DNA of 64,000 bases from Liolophura sinensis (GCF_032854445.1 NC_088299.1:8985608-9049607); one strand, 5' to 3'; counted from the stretch's first letter, positions 33,016 to 44,985 are shown. Notes: generated from the sequence alone by a model not told the origin. Numbers and translations are program-made.

Positions 33016-34254
33016 ACGATATATGAGGTAATTAGCTTAATCAGAATTAAATCTAGCAGACAAAATCATGTCAGCTTTTATAAAGTTTACCAGCCCAACA
33101 GTGTGTGCTTAATTCCTCCTAGTCACATTTGTGTATTTATTCACAAAGACCAGAAAGAGTCTTTTTGCTTATCACCAGGGAAAAGCTGCGGATACTTTGC
33201 TGGTAAAAAGCCAACTTTACCTTTAGTTTTAGCTCAGTCGTTTTTCACCAACCAAATATCCCGTGTTTTTTTGACATAAGGCATTTTTTGACTTATATGT
33301 ATTTACAGTTTTGACATGTACCATATCCGTTATTGTACAAGGGAACGGGAGTCAATCTTGACAGCGTGGTTGAAGTCAACATAAACTCGGCCACTATATA
33401 AGCACAGAAAAAAGAAAAAAGCTTCAGGTATCACAAAAAATGTTTTAAAAATTTAATAAAAGTTTCAAATCAGAGAATTAAGTCGCAATTTAACACTGAG
33501 TAGTCATGCTGTAGAAGCCCTCTTGGACTTGGTCCGTCACTAACATTAAAAGCATTTTGGCTCTGACGTTTAAAACACTTACTAGCATTTGATTCTTAGT
33601 GTGGCATCTAATGATAGATAGACAGACGTTGGCGCTATTGGGGCTTAGGGGTTGGTTTTAGTCTTTGAAGCATTTTAGTCCAATTGCACAGTCATTCATT
33701 TATGTGGAAATGACGACGGTTACCTATGTCATAATGCCTACACACCAGGAATCCTCATCTGGACAGACACTCCCTAACAAGACCTCGTTGCATAGCTTTT
33801 CCAGAGCCAAACCCACATTTATTTGGAAATGTCCTCCAAACCTGGGCAATAAGCAATCTGCTTCCTCATGTCTATGCGGCCAGCTAATTTGAACACACTT
33901 GTAAGCGAAGACGAAAGCACCCCAAAAGGACGACACTGTGCCCACCAAGATTTTACTAACAAGCCACAGTCAAACAAATTTCGGCCCTTTAAAATTGGCT
34001 TTCTCATTGTATTGTTCTCTGTCAAATTTTCAGGTTCGATCACAATCGCATTAATTCAAATTTAGTAGATCACTGTATTCTATATCGACAAGAACCGGTC
34101 GACAACCCTTGTGTGGTTGTACATGATGTTTACTGGTGACCACTTCCCTTTCTCCTATAAGACGTATGTCACACATTGTAAAGTTGGTCTGTTACTCGTG
34201 AGAGGTCGGTGGCTTACTCGGGGTACTCCGCTTTGCTACATCCAGAAATCTGGT
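33016..34254. other. Spacer without a recognised gene
   Basis: Overlapping ORFs on both strands at 33665-34065 show no motif and are probably fortuitous. Confidence 0.35.
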
Positions 34255-34320
34255 CTTTATCGTATACCGTATAAGTGAATAATTCTTTGGGTATAGCGGT
34301 AAACCATAATTAAATATATT
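34255..34320 (+). repeat. SINE A tail, highly diverged
   Basis: CGTATAAGTGAATAATTCTT and GTATAGCGGTAAACCA resemble the SINE A 3' end; the rest is lost. Confidence 0.55.
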
Positions 34321-35267
34321 AATTAAACAACAAAGCAGATAAAAGTGGACCTCGATCTTTTGCTATGACATATTTTCAATTGATTCAAGTCGTTAAATCC
34401 TTGCTAAAATTGCACTTAATTCGGTCTGTCCAGTTAAGTTATCAATTATTCAAATAACTGAATTAACCCATTATAGATGTTATAATTATTGACATTCCGA
34501 TTAATTTTCTTTGAAGCATTATTCTACCTCAGCAGAAATGTTTTTCTACGTTTATCTGCCTTTTAGCTACATCTAAATACCAACCTTTGTTATCCTTTTT
34601 TACAAATCATACATTGATCACAAGTTAAAAGAAATTAAGGCACAGCTGTAGTTATTCTTTGATGTGACTGTATATTACATATGATGACAACACAGCATTA
34701 GAATAATCTTAGACAGGATACGTCTTATAAATTGCCATCAAAATCACTGCTGCCTCATTTCCGTGTTATCTCGTCAGGTTTAGCTCAGTAACAGATTTTC
34801 ACCTTATAATTCTCTTACTTGACATTTTTCGTTTTGGATTTGAATGGAACTGTTTTTGTATTTAGTTGAACCAACTCCAAAGTTCTGAATGCCCTTTTAA
34901 GAATTTTTCTTCAACCTTAAGATGCCGATCAGGTTTATACGTGAACAGAGGAAACTGGAGGGCACCGCAGCACTCTGCAGATCTTCTGACTTAAAACTGC
35001 ACGCGAGACAGCGATCACTAGATTCCGACACTGCTTTACTGTTTATGCTGTTGTCTTTTGTATCGGAACAGGTTTCGGTCTGCTGTCCAGCAAAGACTTG
35101 GGCAGTAGTTTTGAAGATGAATTGAAGGCTTGAGTCTGCACAGTTCTCTCCCCGATTCTTGTTCTTTAAGTGGGGTTAAATGGCTGCCATTGCGAAACTG
35201 CACAGTGACATGTTTGCGTAACGTACGACCTTAGTTTTGCAAGTCCTTTATTAACACTTCTGTCGCT
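34321..35267. other. AT-rich spacer
   Basis: Nothing recognised. Confidence 0.4.
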
Positions 35268-35446
35268 GTGGTCACTGTGAGTTTAAGTCTAGATCACGCT
35301 GGATTCCTCTCCGACCGTATTTCGTTTTTTTTAGCATCCTACAATTAATTGTGGATTTCTTCCGAGCTCTGCCTTATTTCCTAACATCCCAATGCTGGTC
35401 GCTGTCGTATAAGTGAAATATTCGGCGTAAAAAACAAATCAGATAA
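35268..35446 (+). repeat. SINE A, diverged
   Basis: The B-box side (GTCACTGTGAGTTTAAGTC), the central segment and GTCGTATAAGTGAAATATTC are present. About 12 bp of the GAGTACGG segment are deleted. Confidence 0.85.
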
Positions 35447-35966
35447 AGAAATATTAACGCATCTGTATCAGGAAATAGTACTGGTTGGGTATTTCTACAG
35501 TTTATGGGTGTCGTAAATAGGTTCTGTTTCTCTTTGTCACACGTTTTTTTTGTCTGTACCATTCAATGTTTGGCCCGAGCCTTCCTTCAATCTGCTTACA
35601 ATATTAGTCAGTATCTGTCAAGTAGTTGCAGTTCCGGAGGTAGAAGAAATCAACGGCAACTACATGCAACACTCGTGATGGAATCAAAGGTTTTTGTTTT
35701 TCACAGGTTCTGCAGTTTTCCACTATGACCTGAATTTTTCTACTAAGGCCATGTCACCACACACTTTCTGCTACTCTCTGGATATAATTAAAGACGTACA
35801 ACATAAAGAGCAAAAGTAGAGCAGCCAGTGGTCACACTTAATTGGTGAAGCACGGCCTCAATTTACCTCAGTAAGACATTTGACTATTTCCAGATGTCGC
35901 TCGTGGATTTTATCTAGGGCCTGTGTCACGACTTTTTGGAAAATATAGTATCTTTCAAACCTGCCT
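35447..35966. other. Spacer without a recognised gene
   Basis: Nothing assignable; one short minus-strand ORF runs out of the SINE. Confidence 0.4.
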
Positions 35967-36124
35967 TACAATAACCCGTCCGTGGAAAGGTCTGCAGCAA
36001 CTTGCGGATGGTCTTGGGTTTCCCCGGTTTCTGCCCGGTTTCCTCCCACCATGATGCTGACCGCCTTCGTATAAGTGAAATGTTCTTGAATACGGCGTAT
36101 AACACCAATCAAATTAATAAATAA
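35967..36124 (+). repeat. SINE A, 5'-truncated
   Basis: From CCCGTCCGTGGAAAGGTC to ACACCAATCAAATTAATAAA. Confidence 0.9.
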
Positions 36125-36939
36125 AATCTTACAGTATCAATTTTTTTGATTTCTTTGTGAATTATTCGAGAACTTTGTATTTGGCTATTATATTAATTAC
36201 AAAGTGAACGTCACACAGATCCTGCTTGAGTCATGAGTGTTATATACTCACCGTTTACATAAGTATCCTTCATAATATTGTCTCGCAGAGAGCTGTTCCC
36301 CGTGATTCGACAATGTTTGGACAGTCATAGTTGCTGAATTGCGTTTATTCACTCTACTTTTGATTTTGAGTTCGTGATCGTTGTACATACGTTTTGCCGA
36401 ATATCATGTAACCGTGTACTCACCAATGGAAAACAAGAGTCAGTCTATGAGGTATAATATAAGATATGATAAGATATTTTTTATTGTAAATGACTTTTTT
36501 ACTTATTGTATTAATTTATTGAAACTGAATATCTGTGACTTTGTTGCCCTTCTCTACATGCTCTCTGTTCTGGCGCAATTTCCATACCTTGAACAGATAC
36601 GTTATCATGGTAAATGCGCTTGAGGCAGTGTTATGGCGGTTTTGTACAATGAGTCCCACGAACCCGCTTTGTCAAAGGGGAACGTATTTATGCATATATT
36701 CATTGGCGGAGGTGTCGTGGCGCAATCGTATACCGTACCATGGAGGTGGTATTTGTTAAACATCTTAGCTTTTATAGTCTTAAATTACTGATGATCTATA
36801 CTTTACTTTCTAAAGGATTTACTAACTGTTGATGTTTTGCATCTGTAAATAATGAGGTGGTTAAAAAATTTGAAGGGTTTGGGATTTGGCTGGTGTGAGA
36901 AGCGGTTTCTCTAGCTGGATTAGTGCTTAATCAGTTATT
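36125..36939. other. AT-rich spacer
   Basis: Possibly includes the 3' remainder of the LINE to its right, but no motif is readable. Confidence 0.35.
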
Positions 36940-38225
36940 CAATTGTTTGTGAAACGCGAACAGGCCATATTTGTGTTGCATATTGCCCGGTATTCTTCAT
37001 AAAGAAGATATTTTCAAGTCCAGAAACTTGAGCTTCGGACACATTGTCTCAAACTACGTCGGCATATTCTGGTCTTGTAATACTGTTGTATATTATTTCC
37101 AAGCATTTCGTGTTAAGGCGGTATATTTAAGAGTCTTAAACATTAACAGTTTCTTGATAGAATTTTTAATGAGATTTTCTATGTGATAGTCCCAATTAAA
37201 ATTACTGTCAAATAAGACACCACCTAAGTGTTTATATATATTAGTCGCGTAAATATTTTCTCCTGGAGAAGAGAACGTAGCTTAGGAAAGTCGTCAACAT
37301 GTCGAAGATACAACTTGAGTGTCTTATTTGGCATCCTTCATATTTTTACATTCGTATTCACGGACCAAAGATCTTCAAATATTGAAGGCCTGTCGGCAGC
37401 AAATAGCTTTATAATATTTAGAATGTCACCAAGGAAATCATTGACAAATATGAAAATAACTAGTGTCATAAAACAGAACCGTGTGGAACACCGGCTAAGC
37501 GTGGTCTGAACTCTGATTGAGACCCATTTAATACAAACCGCTGATTTCGTTGATCCAGGTAGTTTGCAAACCAGGTGGGAAGCTTACACTGAAAAAACAT
37601 ATGTTTAACATTTAAAAGCGTAATAAACATCTCCTTGCAACTCATAGTAAATAATTGTACAATGAATGATTGTATTAATACATTAAATGTAAGTATTTAT
37701 AATATACTACATGTGTTTATGTAATAAATCCACGTATTTGTAAAACAAACACGTGTATTTAAAACATAAATACACGTTAGCGATTGTTAGTGTAAAATTT
37801 ATTCTAAGTGACGCAACCTTAGATACAATACCTTTATGCCAGACTCGACCAAAGGCTTTTGAGATGTTAAAATATAAATAAACTTTTATTCCACCATCCA
37901 AGGTTTTGGTAGTGTCAAAACAGAGACCAAGGAGCGGTTGACTTTAAACGATTTGAAAGAAATGATACCATTGAGGAAAATCCATGTCTGGTCTCAAAAA
38001 GCATTTTCGGATTATTTCCATTTGGTCCTATGACCATCATTGTGATGAATAATGTAAGTTCCGCAAGAATTTCACATGGCGCAGTAGAGGTGTGAGATAA
38101 TGGAGGGCCTGGTCTCGGTAATGAATCAGGGGGAATAACTCCGGTGAAGTCAAGGCCACAGACGTTAGACAAACGGTCATTAGGTAAAGCCGCCTTCCCG
38201 ACATTGTCAAATACATACACATGTG
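36940..38225 (-). mobile_element. Second LINE fragment (RT), interrupted and decayed
   Basis: Read from 38225 down: a pre-RT segment (FTGVIPPDSLPRPGPPL), MVIGPNGNNPKML (the GPDGINPKML-type motif), YLYFNISKAFGRVWHKG (motif A with Asp to Asn), then an AT-rich insertion at about 37590-37790. After it come LPTWFANYLDQRNQRFVLNG, FRPRLAGVPHGSVL (motif B), IVNDFLGDIL, LFAADRPS (motif C, FADD changed to FAAD), and VLFDSNFNWDYHIENLIKNS towards 36940. The segment with the usual NYRPISLL motif is missing between about 37910 and 37915, a deletion of roughly 300 bp. It belongs to a different LINE family from the 28.2-kb copy. Confidence 0.8.
37751..37777. repeat. Perfect 11-bp hairpin inside the LINE insertion
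   Basis: ACGTGTATTTA at 37751-37761 pairs with TAAATACACGT at 37767-37777 across a 5-base loop. It lies in the AT-rich block that splits the LINE frame and may belong to a small foldback element. Confidence 0.7.
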
Positions 38226-38567
38226 AGTTGTTAGATTTAAACGGGAGTGTCGGGGATACCTAAGAAATTGTGTTTAAGAGGGACGTACATAGTTTCCAGT
38301 AGAATTAACGTTCCCAGATTTTTAGTCTTGCCGTCAGTTCATTTTAGTGCAACTGTTAGGTACACTTGATAAGGGAATTGACACGATCCCTTTGATTATT
38401 GTACGCTTTAGAATTATATTTCCATGTGTATTTACGCGATTTTTTCATTAAATTTCATTTAACATTCTTCCGCGTCTTCACCCAAGCGCTTGTTAATTAT
38501 TTGCGGTGTTAAACCTGGGTTGGGTCACACAAAACTTATTTTGCTTACTACTCTACTTCGTCATCAT
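38226..38567. other. Spacer without a recognised gene
   Basis: Nothing recognised. Confidence 0.4.
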
Positions 38568-38708
38568 ATTTATTTTTTTTATTTATTTGATTGGTGTTTT
38601 ACGCCGTACTCAAGAATATTTCACTTATACGACGGCGGCCAGCATTATGGTGGGTGGAAACCGGGCACAGCCCAGGGGAAACCCACGACCATCCGCAGGT
38701 TGCTGGCA
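38568..38708 (-). repeat. SINE A, 5'-truncated, well preserved
   Basis: From TTTATTTATTTGATTGGTG to CCGCAGGTTGCTGGCA, close to the family consensus. It abuts a SINE B tail with no gap. Confidence 0.93.
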
Positions 38709-38772
38709 TCGTCATTATATGACTGAAAACTTGTTGAGTACCACGTTAAACCCTAAGCACTCACCCACTCAC
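38709..38772 (+). repeat. SINE B tail fused to SINE A
   Basis: TCGTCATTATATGACTGAAA, then TTGTTGAGTACCACGTTAAA and a CTCA-type tail. Only the last ~64 bp of SINE B are present. Confidence 0.8.
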
Positions 38773-38907
38773 TACTAATATACTTATGGATTGTTTCCCT
38801 TGCTTTGTTGAGTAACGTTCGATGTTGGACTTCAGTCGGTTGGACTACATACAGGCAATTTACTGAACTTTTTGTGAAACTTGGGGCTAGGTGCATTCTA
38901 TAAAGCA

Positions 38908-38940
38908 AGGAACCCCCCCCCCCACACACACACACACACC
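38908..38940 (+). repeat. C-run and (CA)n microsatellite
   Basis: About ten C followed by about nine CA units. Confidence 0.95.
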
Positions 38941-39919
38941 GGTATATACTCCCTCCCTCCCCTCCACCTCCACTATACTCCAGCCTGATGTAGGTCTCAA
39001 GTACACTGGTTTTTGTGACACCACTACACCTTAATCGATTTATTGGCTCACCAGCTGAACAACACAGGAAGCGCAGCTTGCATGTAATTAAAAAATTGAA
39101 AACCTTGACCTGGGCCGACGTGCCACAAATAGGACCAGCTCCAACTGACACAAATCTGTTATCTAGCTGACAAGTTCACTCAAGTTGACAAGTTGACAAG
39201 TTCAGGCAATTTGCATTGCCTTCGCAAACAGAACTCTTCAACTTCATCCGCTATGAACTTGTCCAGTTAGGTGTACACACGCTGGGCCTGTGGCATGTGG
39301 TTAGGTAGACATACCACGTAAAGCAACACATAGCGCAATCATCACTGTCAAGATATAATACAGAAAAGAAGCTCTGGCTCTTTGCTTCACAGTTGTAACT
39401 GTTTCCGTTAAACCTCGGTATTAGGGGATGTATACTCATCGTGTTGAATGCGAGCACCAGGTTGAATATAGAAACAGCTGCAATCACAGAACAACTGGAT
39501 GGGATATACATTTTGATTATCGGCAACTTGTATACCAGCATGGTAGACCATTTCAATACTGATTTCACTCATTCGCTCAGAACATTCATTGCGACTTTCA
39601 AATATCATTGAAAACCTTTTTACTTTGCATGATTCTCTCCTAGTTTCGTATGCTTTCTTAGTTCTTTAGTGTTAGTGTCAATCGTCATTTTGGGAATTGG
39701 TCTTGCCATTATTGATCCCGGAACGTCCATTTTTATTTAGAGCAGATGTACAAATGTTTCGACGCATTTCCATGTTAAGTTAATGTTAAGTTCCATGTTA
39801 TTAATGTTAAATGTGAACTTAAATTCCAGACCTGTGATGTCTAATAAATTAAAATTAATATCACTATTTCTTTTACCTGATTCTACTAAATTCATGGCGC
39901 TAATGGTCTAGTTTAGGTA
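38941..39919. other. Spacer without a recognised gene
   Basis: A short repeat of CAAGTTGACAAGTTGACAAG lies near 39180. The 105-aa minus-strand ORF at 39251-39568 has no motif. Confidence 0.4.
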
Positions 39920-40070
39920 TTTACATGAACAGTTGGAATATAACCGTACCTGAGGTATATTGAAATAGATGCCTTCTACGTGTGACCATTTGCCAACTTT
40001 CACGCTAATGTCCGTGCTCTGGTTTTACTCTCTTAGTTGTAGTCTTTGTTTCTGAGATTTTACTTTAAAA
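39920..40070 (+). repeat. Dispersed repeat family D
   Basis: ACATGAACAGTTGGAATATA, GTGTGACCATTTGCCAACTT and GTGCTCTGGTTTTACTCTCT match the other copies. Confidence 0.65.
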
Positions 40071-40189
40071 GTAACACTGTTGTTGGTAAATTGGGCAGAG
40101 CGATCAGGCTCTGGTGATCTGTGTCATTGTTGTATTAATGCTGCTTGATCGATGCTAGGGCTGTATAAACATCCATATTCAGTACATTA

Positions 40190-40240
40190 ACATGGTGCTT
40201 TTTGAACAGTTGCAAAGAATGCGCGACTGAGATACGTATA
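40190..40240 (+). repeat. Short fragment of Penelope-like 3' flank
   Basis: TTGAACAGTTGCAAAGAATG followed by CGCGACTGAGATAC resembles 21058-21095 in the left Penelope-like arm. Confidence 0.5.
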
Positions 40241-41723
40241 TGTACGCCTAGAAACTAAAATAACCACTTCGTGTACACTGACTGTAAAACTGTCATTAGA
40301 CACACATACATGTAGCAGATGATTTTTCTGAGTATTTTATTTTAAAAGCAAAAATCAAGTGGTTCACGTTGGGGTTGTTTTGGACTGACAGAAAAAAAAT
40401 CCATACAAAATGTTTTGTTATTCTGACAAGATAAAGATCATTCAGCTTGTAACTGCCTTGGATGATAGATATTCGTATTTCTGAGAAACGAGATCGATAT
40501 TCGTGTCAGTGAAGTCAAGATCAAAGTACTTCTTAACTAGTGCTAAATATGTTTTAGCACTAGATAACAACAATATGTTGTTTATTTGTTAAGTTACTTT
40601 AAATTGTGGAATGAACGACTACATCACATAGTTAGCAAAACTAGAGCTGGGGCGAGAGTGTGACTGCTGGTAAAAAAGAACAGAAATTTAGCATGAGGTC
40701 GCAGACTCCGGATTACTCAGTGTCGATACAAGGTAGTGATCTATTTTCTTATCTGAAGAAGAAAACGGGTTGCTTTTATGAACATGCTGCTTTTATGAAC
40801 ATGTTGCTTTTATGAACACATGCAACGACTGGGATATGGATATTATATTTACCTTCCATCTGCATATAATAACCTGCATGTGACAAAGCCTCCAGCAATC
40901 TATAAACCCAACCAAAATGCGTCAAGCAAGTGAGAAAGCTAAGAGCAACTGATTGGGGTTCTACAAAGCAAAGGGGCTCAGCGATGCGATTCGAAGCTCA
41001 GGGAAGGAAAGGCGCTCACTTCAAAAAATGTACATTGCTTATGGGCATAGCAAGAAGAGAACGCCAGTGGCCAAAACACATAAATGTACATAAAGCTTCT
41101 ACAGCCTTGATAAATCCAGTGAAGAAATCGTAAAGAAAAAACAGTGAACTCCAAAAACAGCAGAATCAGTCTGAGAGACATTTTGAAGTTTGATGGAGAT
41201 CAAACACATAACGAATTGCGCATGTGTTCATAGAACGACGTAGTCATGTGTTTGTGACATTTCTGTGTGCATTCTAACACCGATGTGAAGACATATATGG
41301 TAGAAAGTAAAAGAAGTTGTTGTCTACTCTCTTAAAACACAAAATATTAAAGACATAAGATACATATAGTAGTAAAATACAATAGTTTTTTAATAATTGT
41401 AAATAAAAACCATATCATTATCAATTATCCATGCTTTCACCACAGCCAAACTGTTTGATTTTATAGTATTAAAGTTGTGTAACGCTACTTAATTTTAAGC
41501 GAGCAAAAGTAATGTTCATGCTTAAAGCCACAATGGTCAGCGAATGCTTAATATTTGATTTATTTAATCTCAGTACATTACGCGTCCCAGAAGTTACTCG
41601 TAGTTAGATTTGCCGTATCTTCCTGTCAAAACAGACATTTGTAAACCAGCCGTCATCCCAAATGGACAGTCCGGGTGAATGGTGACCACTCCTAGTCAAT
41701 TCGATGGCTGTTATGAGCTCATT
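40241..41723. other. Spacer without a recognised gene
   Basis: A small triplication of GCTTTTATGAACATG occurs near 40770-40815. No other feature recognised. Confidence 0.4.
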
Positions 41724-41915
41724 TTTATTTATTTATTTGATTCGTTTACCCCGTACCCAAGAATAGTTCACTTATTGGACGGTGGTCAGCATTATGTTTA
41801 TTTATATATTTATTTGATTGGTGTTTTACGCCGTACTCGAGAGTATTTCATTTGTGGTGTGAGGAAATAGCGTTGCACTAACACGCTAACCACTAAGCCT
41901 CAAAGGCCGTCGGTA
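41724..41915 (-). repeat. Two SINE A fragments in tandem
   Basis: A truncated copy (41724-41796) ends at CAGCATTATG and runs directly into a second 3' end (TTTATATATTTATTTGATTG). The second copy has lost its middle but keeps the head (reverse complement of CTAACCACTAAGCCTCAAAG). Confidence 0.8.
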
Positions 41916-41966
41916 TATAGATCATAAATGCCTTCATGGATTGCGCAGCCAGGCATTGGATTCATG

Positions 41967-42330
41967 GAGAATGGCCAATAGATTCCTCAGGTAGAGCTGT
42001 TTAGCTCTGGAAAGGAGAAAATACCGAAATAGGACGATAAATTACTTGCACCATGCCAGTTTTGGAATTTTCAGCCAGAGCCTTATATTCCCTATATCTG
42101 TGATTTATTTATTTGACTGTTTTACGCCGTGTTCAAAAACATTTCACTTATACGACGCCGACCAGCATTATAGTGGGAGGGAAATGGACAGAGTCCGGGG
42201 GAAAACCACGATCATTCGCAGGTTGCTGGAAGGCCTTCCCACGTAAGGCCGGAGAGGAAGCCAGCATGACCTGGACTTGAACTCACAGCAGTCGCACTAG
42301 TACGTTAACAACTAGGCCACAAAGGCTATC
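41967..42330. repeat. Local duplication, left copy
   Basis: GGAGAATGGCCAATAGATTC, CGAAATAGGACGATAAAT and GCCAGTTTTGGAATTT are all repeated in the same order at 43066-43432, including the SINE A at the right end. The copies differ by point changes and a ~27-bp extra piece in the right copy. Confidence 0.88.
42102..42330 (-). repeat. SINE A, full length (in the duplication)
   Basis: Runs from TTTATTTATTTGACTG to a diverged tRNA head ending CTAGGCCACAAAGGC. Confidence 0.9.
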
Positions 42331-42426
42331 GGTGTATAGATTACAAGGAAGAAGGACATTAACGCCGACCTAAAATTACTTTTCAAAATGTATACCCCAA
42401 GCTTTCACACGATTTGCCTCATGTAT

Positions 42427-42490
42427 GAATCTTATGACTCTTCGTCATATGACTGAAAAGTTGCTAAGTATGATCTTTAACCTCAAGAAT
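42427..42490 (+). repeat. SINE B tail fragment
   Basis: CTTCGTCATATGACTGAAAA followed by a mutated TAAGTATGATCTTTAACC end. Confidence 0.65.
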
Positions 42491-43065
42491 ATATACATAA
42501 ATATTACTTTATGACACAACCTACGTGTGTGCTGATAAGCATATACAGAATGACCTCTCCGAAACCTAAGCCAATCAGTTTTTGTTCTTTCGTTAGTTTG
42601 CCTTTTTAAAGATAGGAACACGGTCAGTGCAGACTTAAAAATACAGACAGAAAAAGGGTTCAAATTCTAATCAATATTGGGTTATCTGGGCTATCTACCT
42701 TCCTTGTATGTTGCAGTCAGGTAAGACCTTTTCAGTTCAGTTGGTACAGAATGGGTAACACTGCCCACCTATATCAAGTCCGTCCATGCGACGGGCCCTT
42801 TTTCTTCTGTACTGTAACACGTACGTGGCTGTGTCCTTGTAATTGAGCTCTTATGTGTGTACGTCCGTTTCTCATACCGCTTTGATACCTTCCCCCAATT
42901 TCAGTGCGCCGCCTGGCCTAGCAGTGCATGCATAAAGGGTCGAATGATGACATTTCAGGCCATCTTAGACTATATTTTAATATCTGTTCTTGTGATGGAA
43001 GAATATTGTTGCTCAGAAAATTGACCATGAAGTCCAAAAGTCCATGAACCGAGCACTACTTTCAG
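42491..43065. other. Spacer without a recognised gene
   Basis: Nothing recognised. Confidence 0.4.
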
Positions 43066-43432
43066 GGAGAATGGCCAATAGATTCCTTAGGTAGAGCTGG
43101 TTAGCTCTGAAAATGAGAAAATACCGAAAATGGACGATAAATCAAAGAATTGAATAAACAGGTTGTTTCTTGCACGATGCCAGTTTTGGAATTTGCAGTG
43201 AGACCCTTATATTTCCTACATCTGTGATTTATTTATTTAAATGACTGATGTTTTATGCCGTGCTCAAGAATATTTCACCTATACGACTTCGGTCAGCATT
43301 ATGGTGGGAGGAAAACGGACAGAGCCCAAGGGAAACCCACGATCATCCGCAAGTTGCTTGTAGACCTTCCCACATAAGGCAGGAGAGAAAGCCAGCATGA
43401 GCTGTACTTGAACTCACAGCAGCCACATTGTT
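43066..43432. repeat. Local duplication, right copy
   Basis: Paralogous to 41967-42330; the insertion of about 27 bp (TCAAAGAATTGAATAAACAG and a few more) lies near 43142-43168. Similarity stops inside the SINE head. Confidence 0.88.
43227..43432 (-). repeat. SINE A in the right duplicate
   Basis: Orthologous in position to 42102-42330 but cut off at CACAGCAGCCACATTG, losing the A box. Confidence 0.88.
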
Positions 43433-43647
43433 TAGAAGCTCCTGGATTATTGTGGAGACCCTATCTCCAATCAGCATTGATCCTGAACCCCTGTACACAA
43501 CAGTAGTAAACGGAAAGACACTGAGCAAAGATGCCCTTCACCTTCGGCACTGTACAAGCGTATGTCACCGTCGATTTATATTTATGTTTTGTAATTCTCA
43601 ATGTGTTACAGTTTACGAGAGTTAAAAAATACAACTACCACTATCAC

Positions 43648-43879
43648 ACTAAAAAATAATCTGTTAAGTTTTAACAGAAAGTCGGTTGCCTGAGTGATAC
43701 TAGAATATATTCTGTTATTGCAGCAGATTATTCTGTTAAATATAACAAGCATATTCTATTAATTCAGCATAAAGATTCTGTTCAACTAACAGAATATTAT
43801 GTTTAGTGTGACAGAATATATTTCGCTATAATTACATAATACATTCTAGCATCACTCAAACAAATTAATTTTTGAGTGC
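43648..43879. mobile_element. Foldback element E (MITE-like), copy 1
   Basis: The ends are CACTAAAAAATAAT and its approximate inverse ATTAATTTTTGAGTG. Arms of about 100 bp pair imperfectly (GAGTGATACTAGAATATATT against AATACATTCTAGCATCACTC). The left arm has ~28 extra bases. Non-coding. The structure suggests a non-autonomous DNA element; the superfamily is unknown. Confidence 0.75.
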
Positions 43880-44090
43880 ACTGGAGCTGATAACCCTCTT
43901 TCCACAAACAATGTGTTGTAAAACTAGCGAGAAATGTTGCGTGATCACCCCAATTCTAGGATTAATAATGTTTGACATCTGCCTTTCTCTGAAACTGAAT
44001 CAGCTTGAAAATTTTACGTGTACATAATATCCAATTATGTCAAATTTATCTGACTGATAAAATTGATTACACAACAGACTTTTCTGTGAA

Positions 44091-44613
44091 GAGAGACATG
44101 CAGAACGAGACAAGAACAGAGAGACAGAGCGAGACAAGGACAGAGAGAAAGAGCTAGACAAGGAGAGAGACACAGCGAGACAAGGACAAAGAGACACAAC
44201 GGGACAAGGACAGAGAGACAGAGTGAGACAAGACAAAGAGACAGCGAGACAATACAGAGAGACATAGCGAAACAAAGGCAGAAAGACAGAGCGAGACAAA
44301 GACAGAGAAACAGAGCGAGACAAGGACAAAAAGACAGAGCCAGACAAGGACAGAGCGACAGAGCGACAGAGCGAGACACAGGCAGAGAGACAGAGCGAGA
44401 CAAAGAGAGACAGAGCGAGATAGCGCGAGACAAAAACAGAGAAATAGAGCGAGACAAGGACAAACAGACAGGGCGAGACAAGGACAGAGCGAGACGGAGA
44501 CAGAGCGAGACAAAGATATGGAGACAGAGCGATACAAAGACATGGAGACAGAGCGAGAAAAGGACATAGCGACAGAGCGAGACAAGGAAAGAGAGACAGG
44601 GACAGAGAGCGTT
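44091..44613 (+). repeat. Purine-rich GACAGAGCGAGACA tandem array
   Basis: About 520 bp of imperfect units of about 14-26 bp, mixing GACAGAGCGAGACA, AGGACAGAGAGA and AAAGACAGAG. Three overlapping minus-strand ORFs of 115-148 aa rich in Ser, Leu and Cys exist only because this composition has no stops on that strand. They are not annotated as genes. Confidence 0.92.
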
Positions 44614-44848
44614 TTGCTACCTGGCCACTCGATACAACTTGAAATTAAGGATTATCCCCGAGACCTCACAAGCGTTGAGAGTGGGGGTAACAGTAGTAGT
44701 TGAAGCATAGTAACACTAGTATCATTATTAGGGATGGTTGTTGATTTCCGAACTATAGTCTGTGGTTTTATCCTCATTCCCTTGCGGACGTTCTTCGCAG
44801 GGTCTTAACATAGCTATCATGTGATGTATTTACACAGTAATTTAAGAA

Positions 44849-44985
44849 GGTCCAGATTTTAACGGTCAAAGGTAGGCATCAATGTTTGTTGGCCACAGAA
44901 CGTTTGGGGCTCAGTTACAGCGCTAAACGGTAACATTGTCACGTATGGAAAATTAATAGGGGTCTGAGGTTTAATGCCAGCACCA
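44849..44985 (+). repeat. Dispersed repeat family F
   Basis: Partner of 7469-7655: TTGTTGGCCACAGAACGTTT, GCGCTAAACGGTAACATT and GGAAAATTAATAGG. Confidence 0.55.

Noticed and set aside
33665-34065. Overlapping ORFs of 65-75 aa on both strands as a small gene
   Set aside because: No motif, splice signals or poly(A) context supports either strand.
37228-37509. 93-aa plus-strand ORF
   Set aside because: Antisense to the second LINE fragment.
44000-44585. Three overlapping Ser/Leu/Cys-rich minus-strand ORFs of 115-148 aa
   Set aside because: They coincide exactly with the purine-rich tandem array, which lacks stop codons on that strand in every frame.
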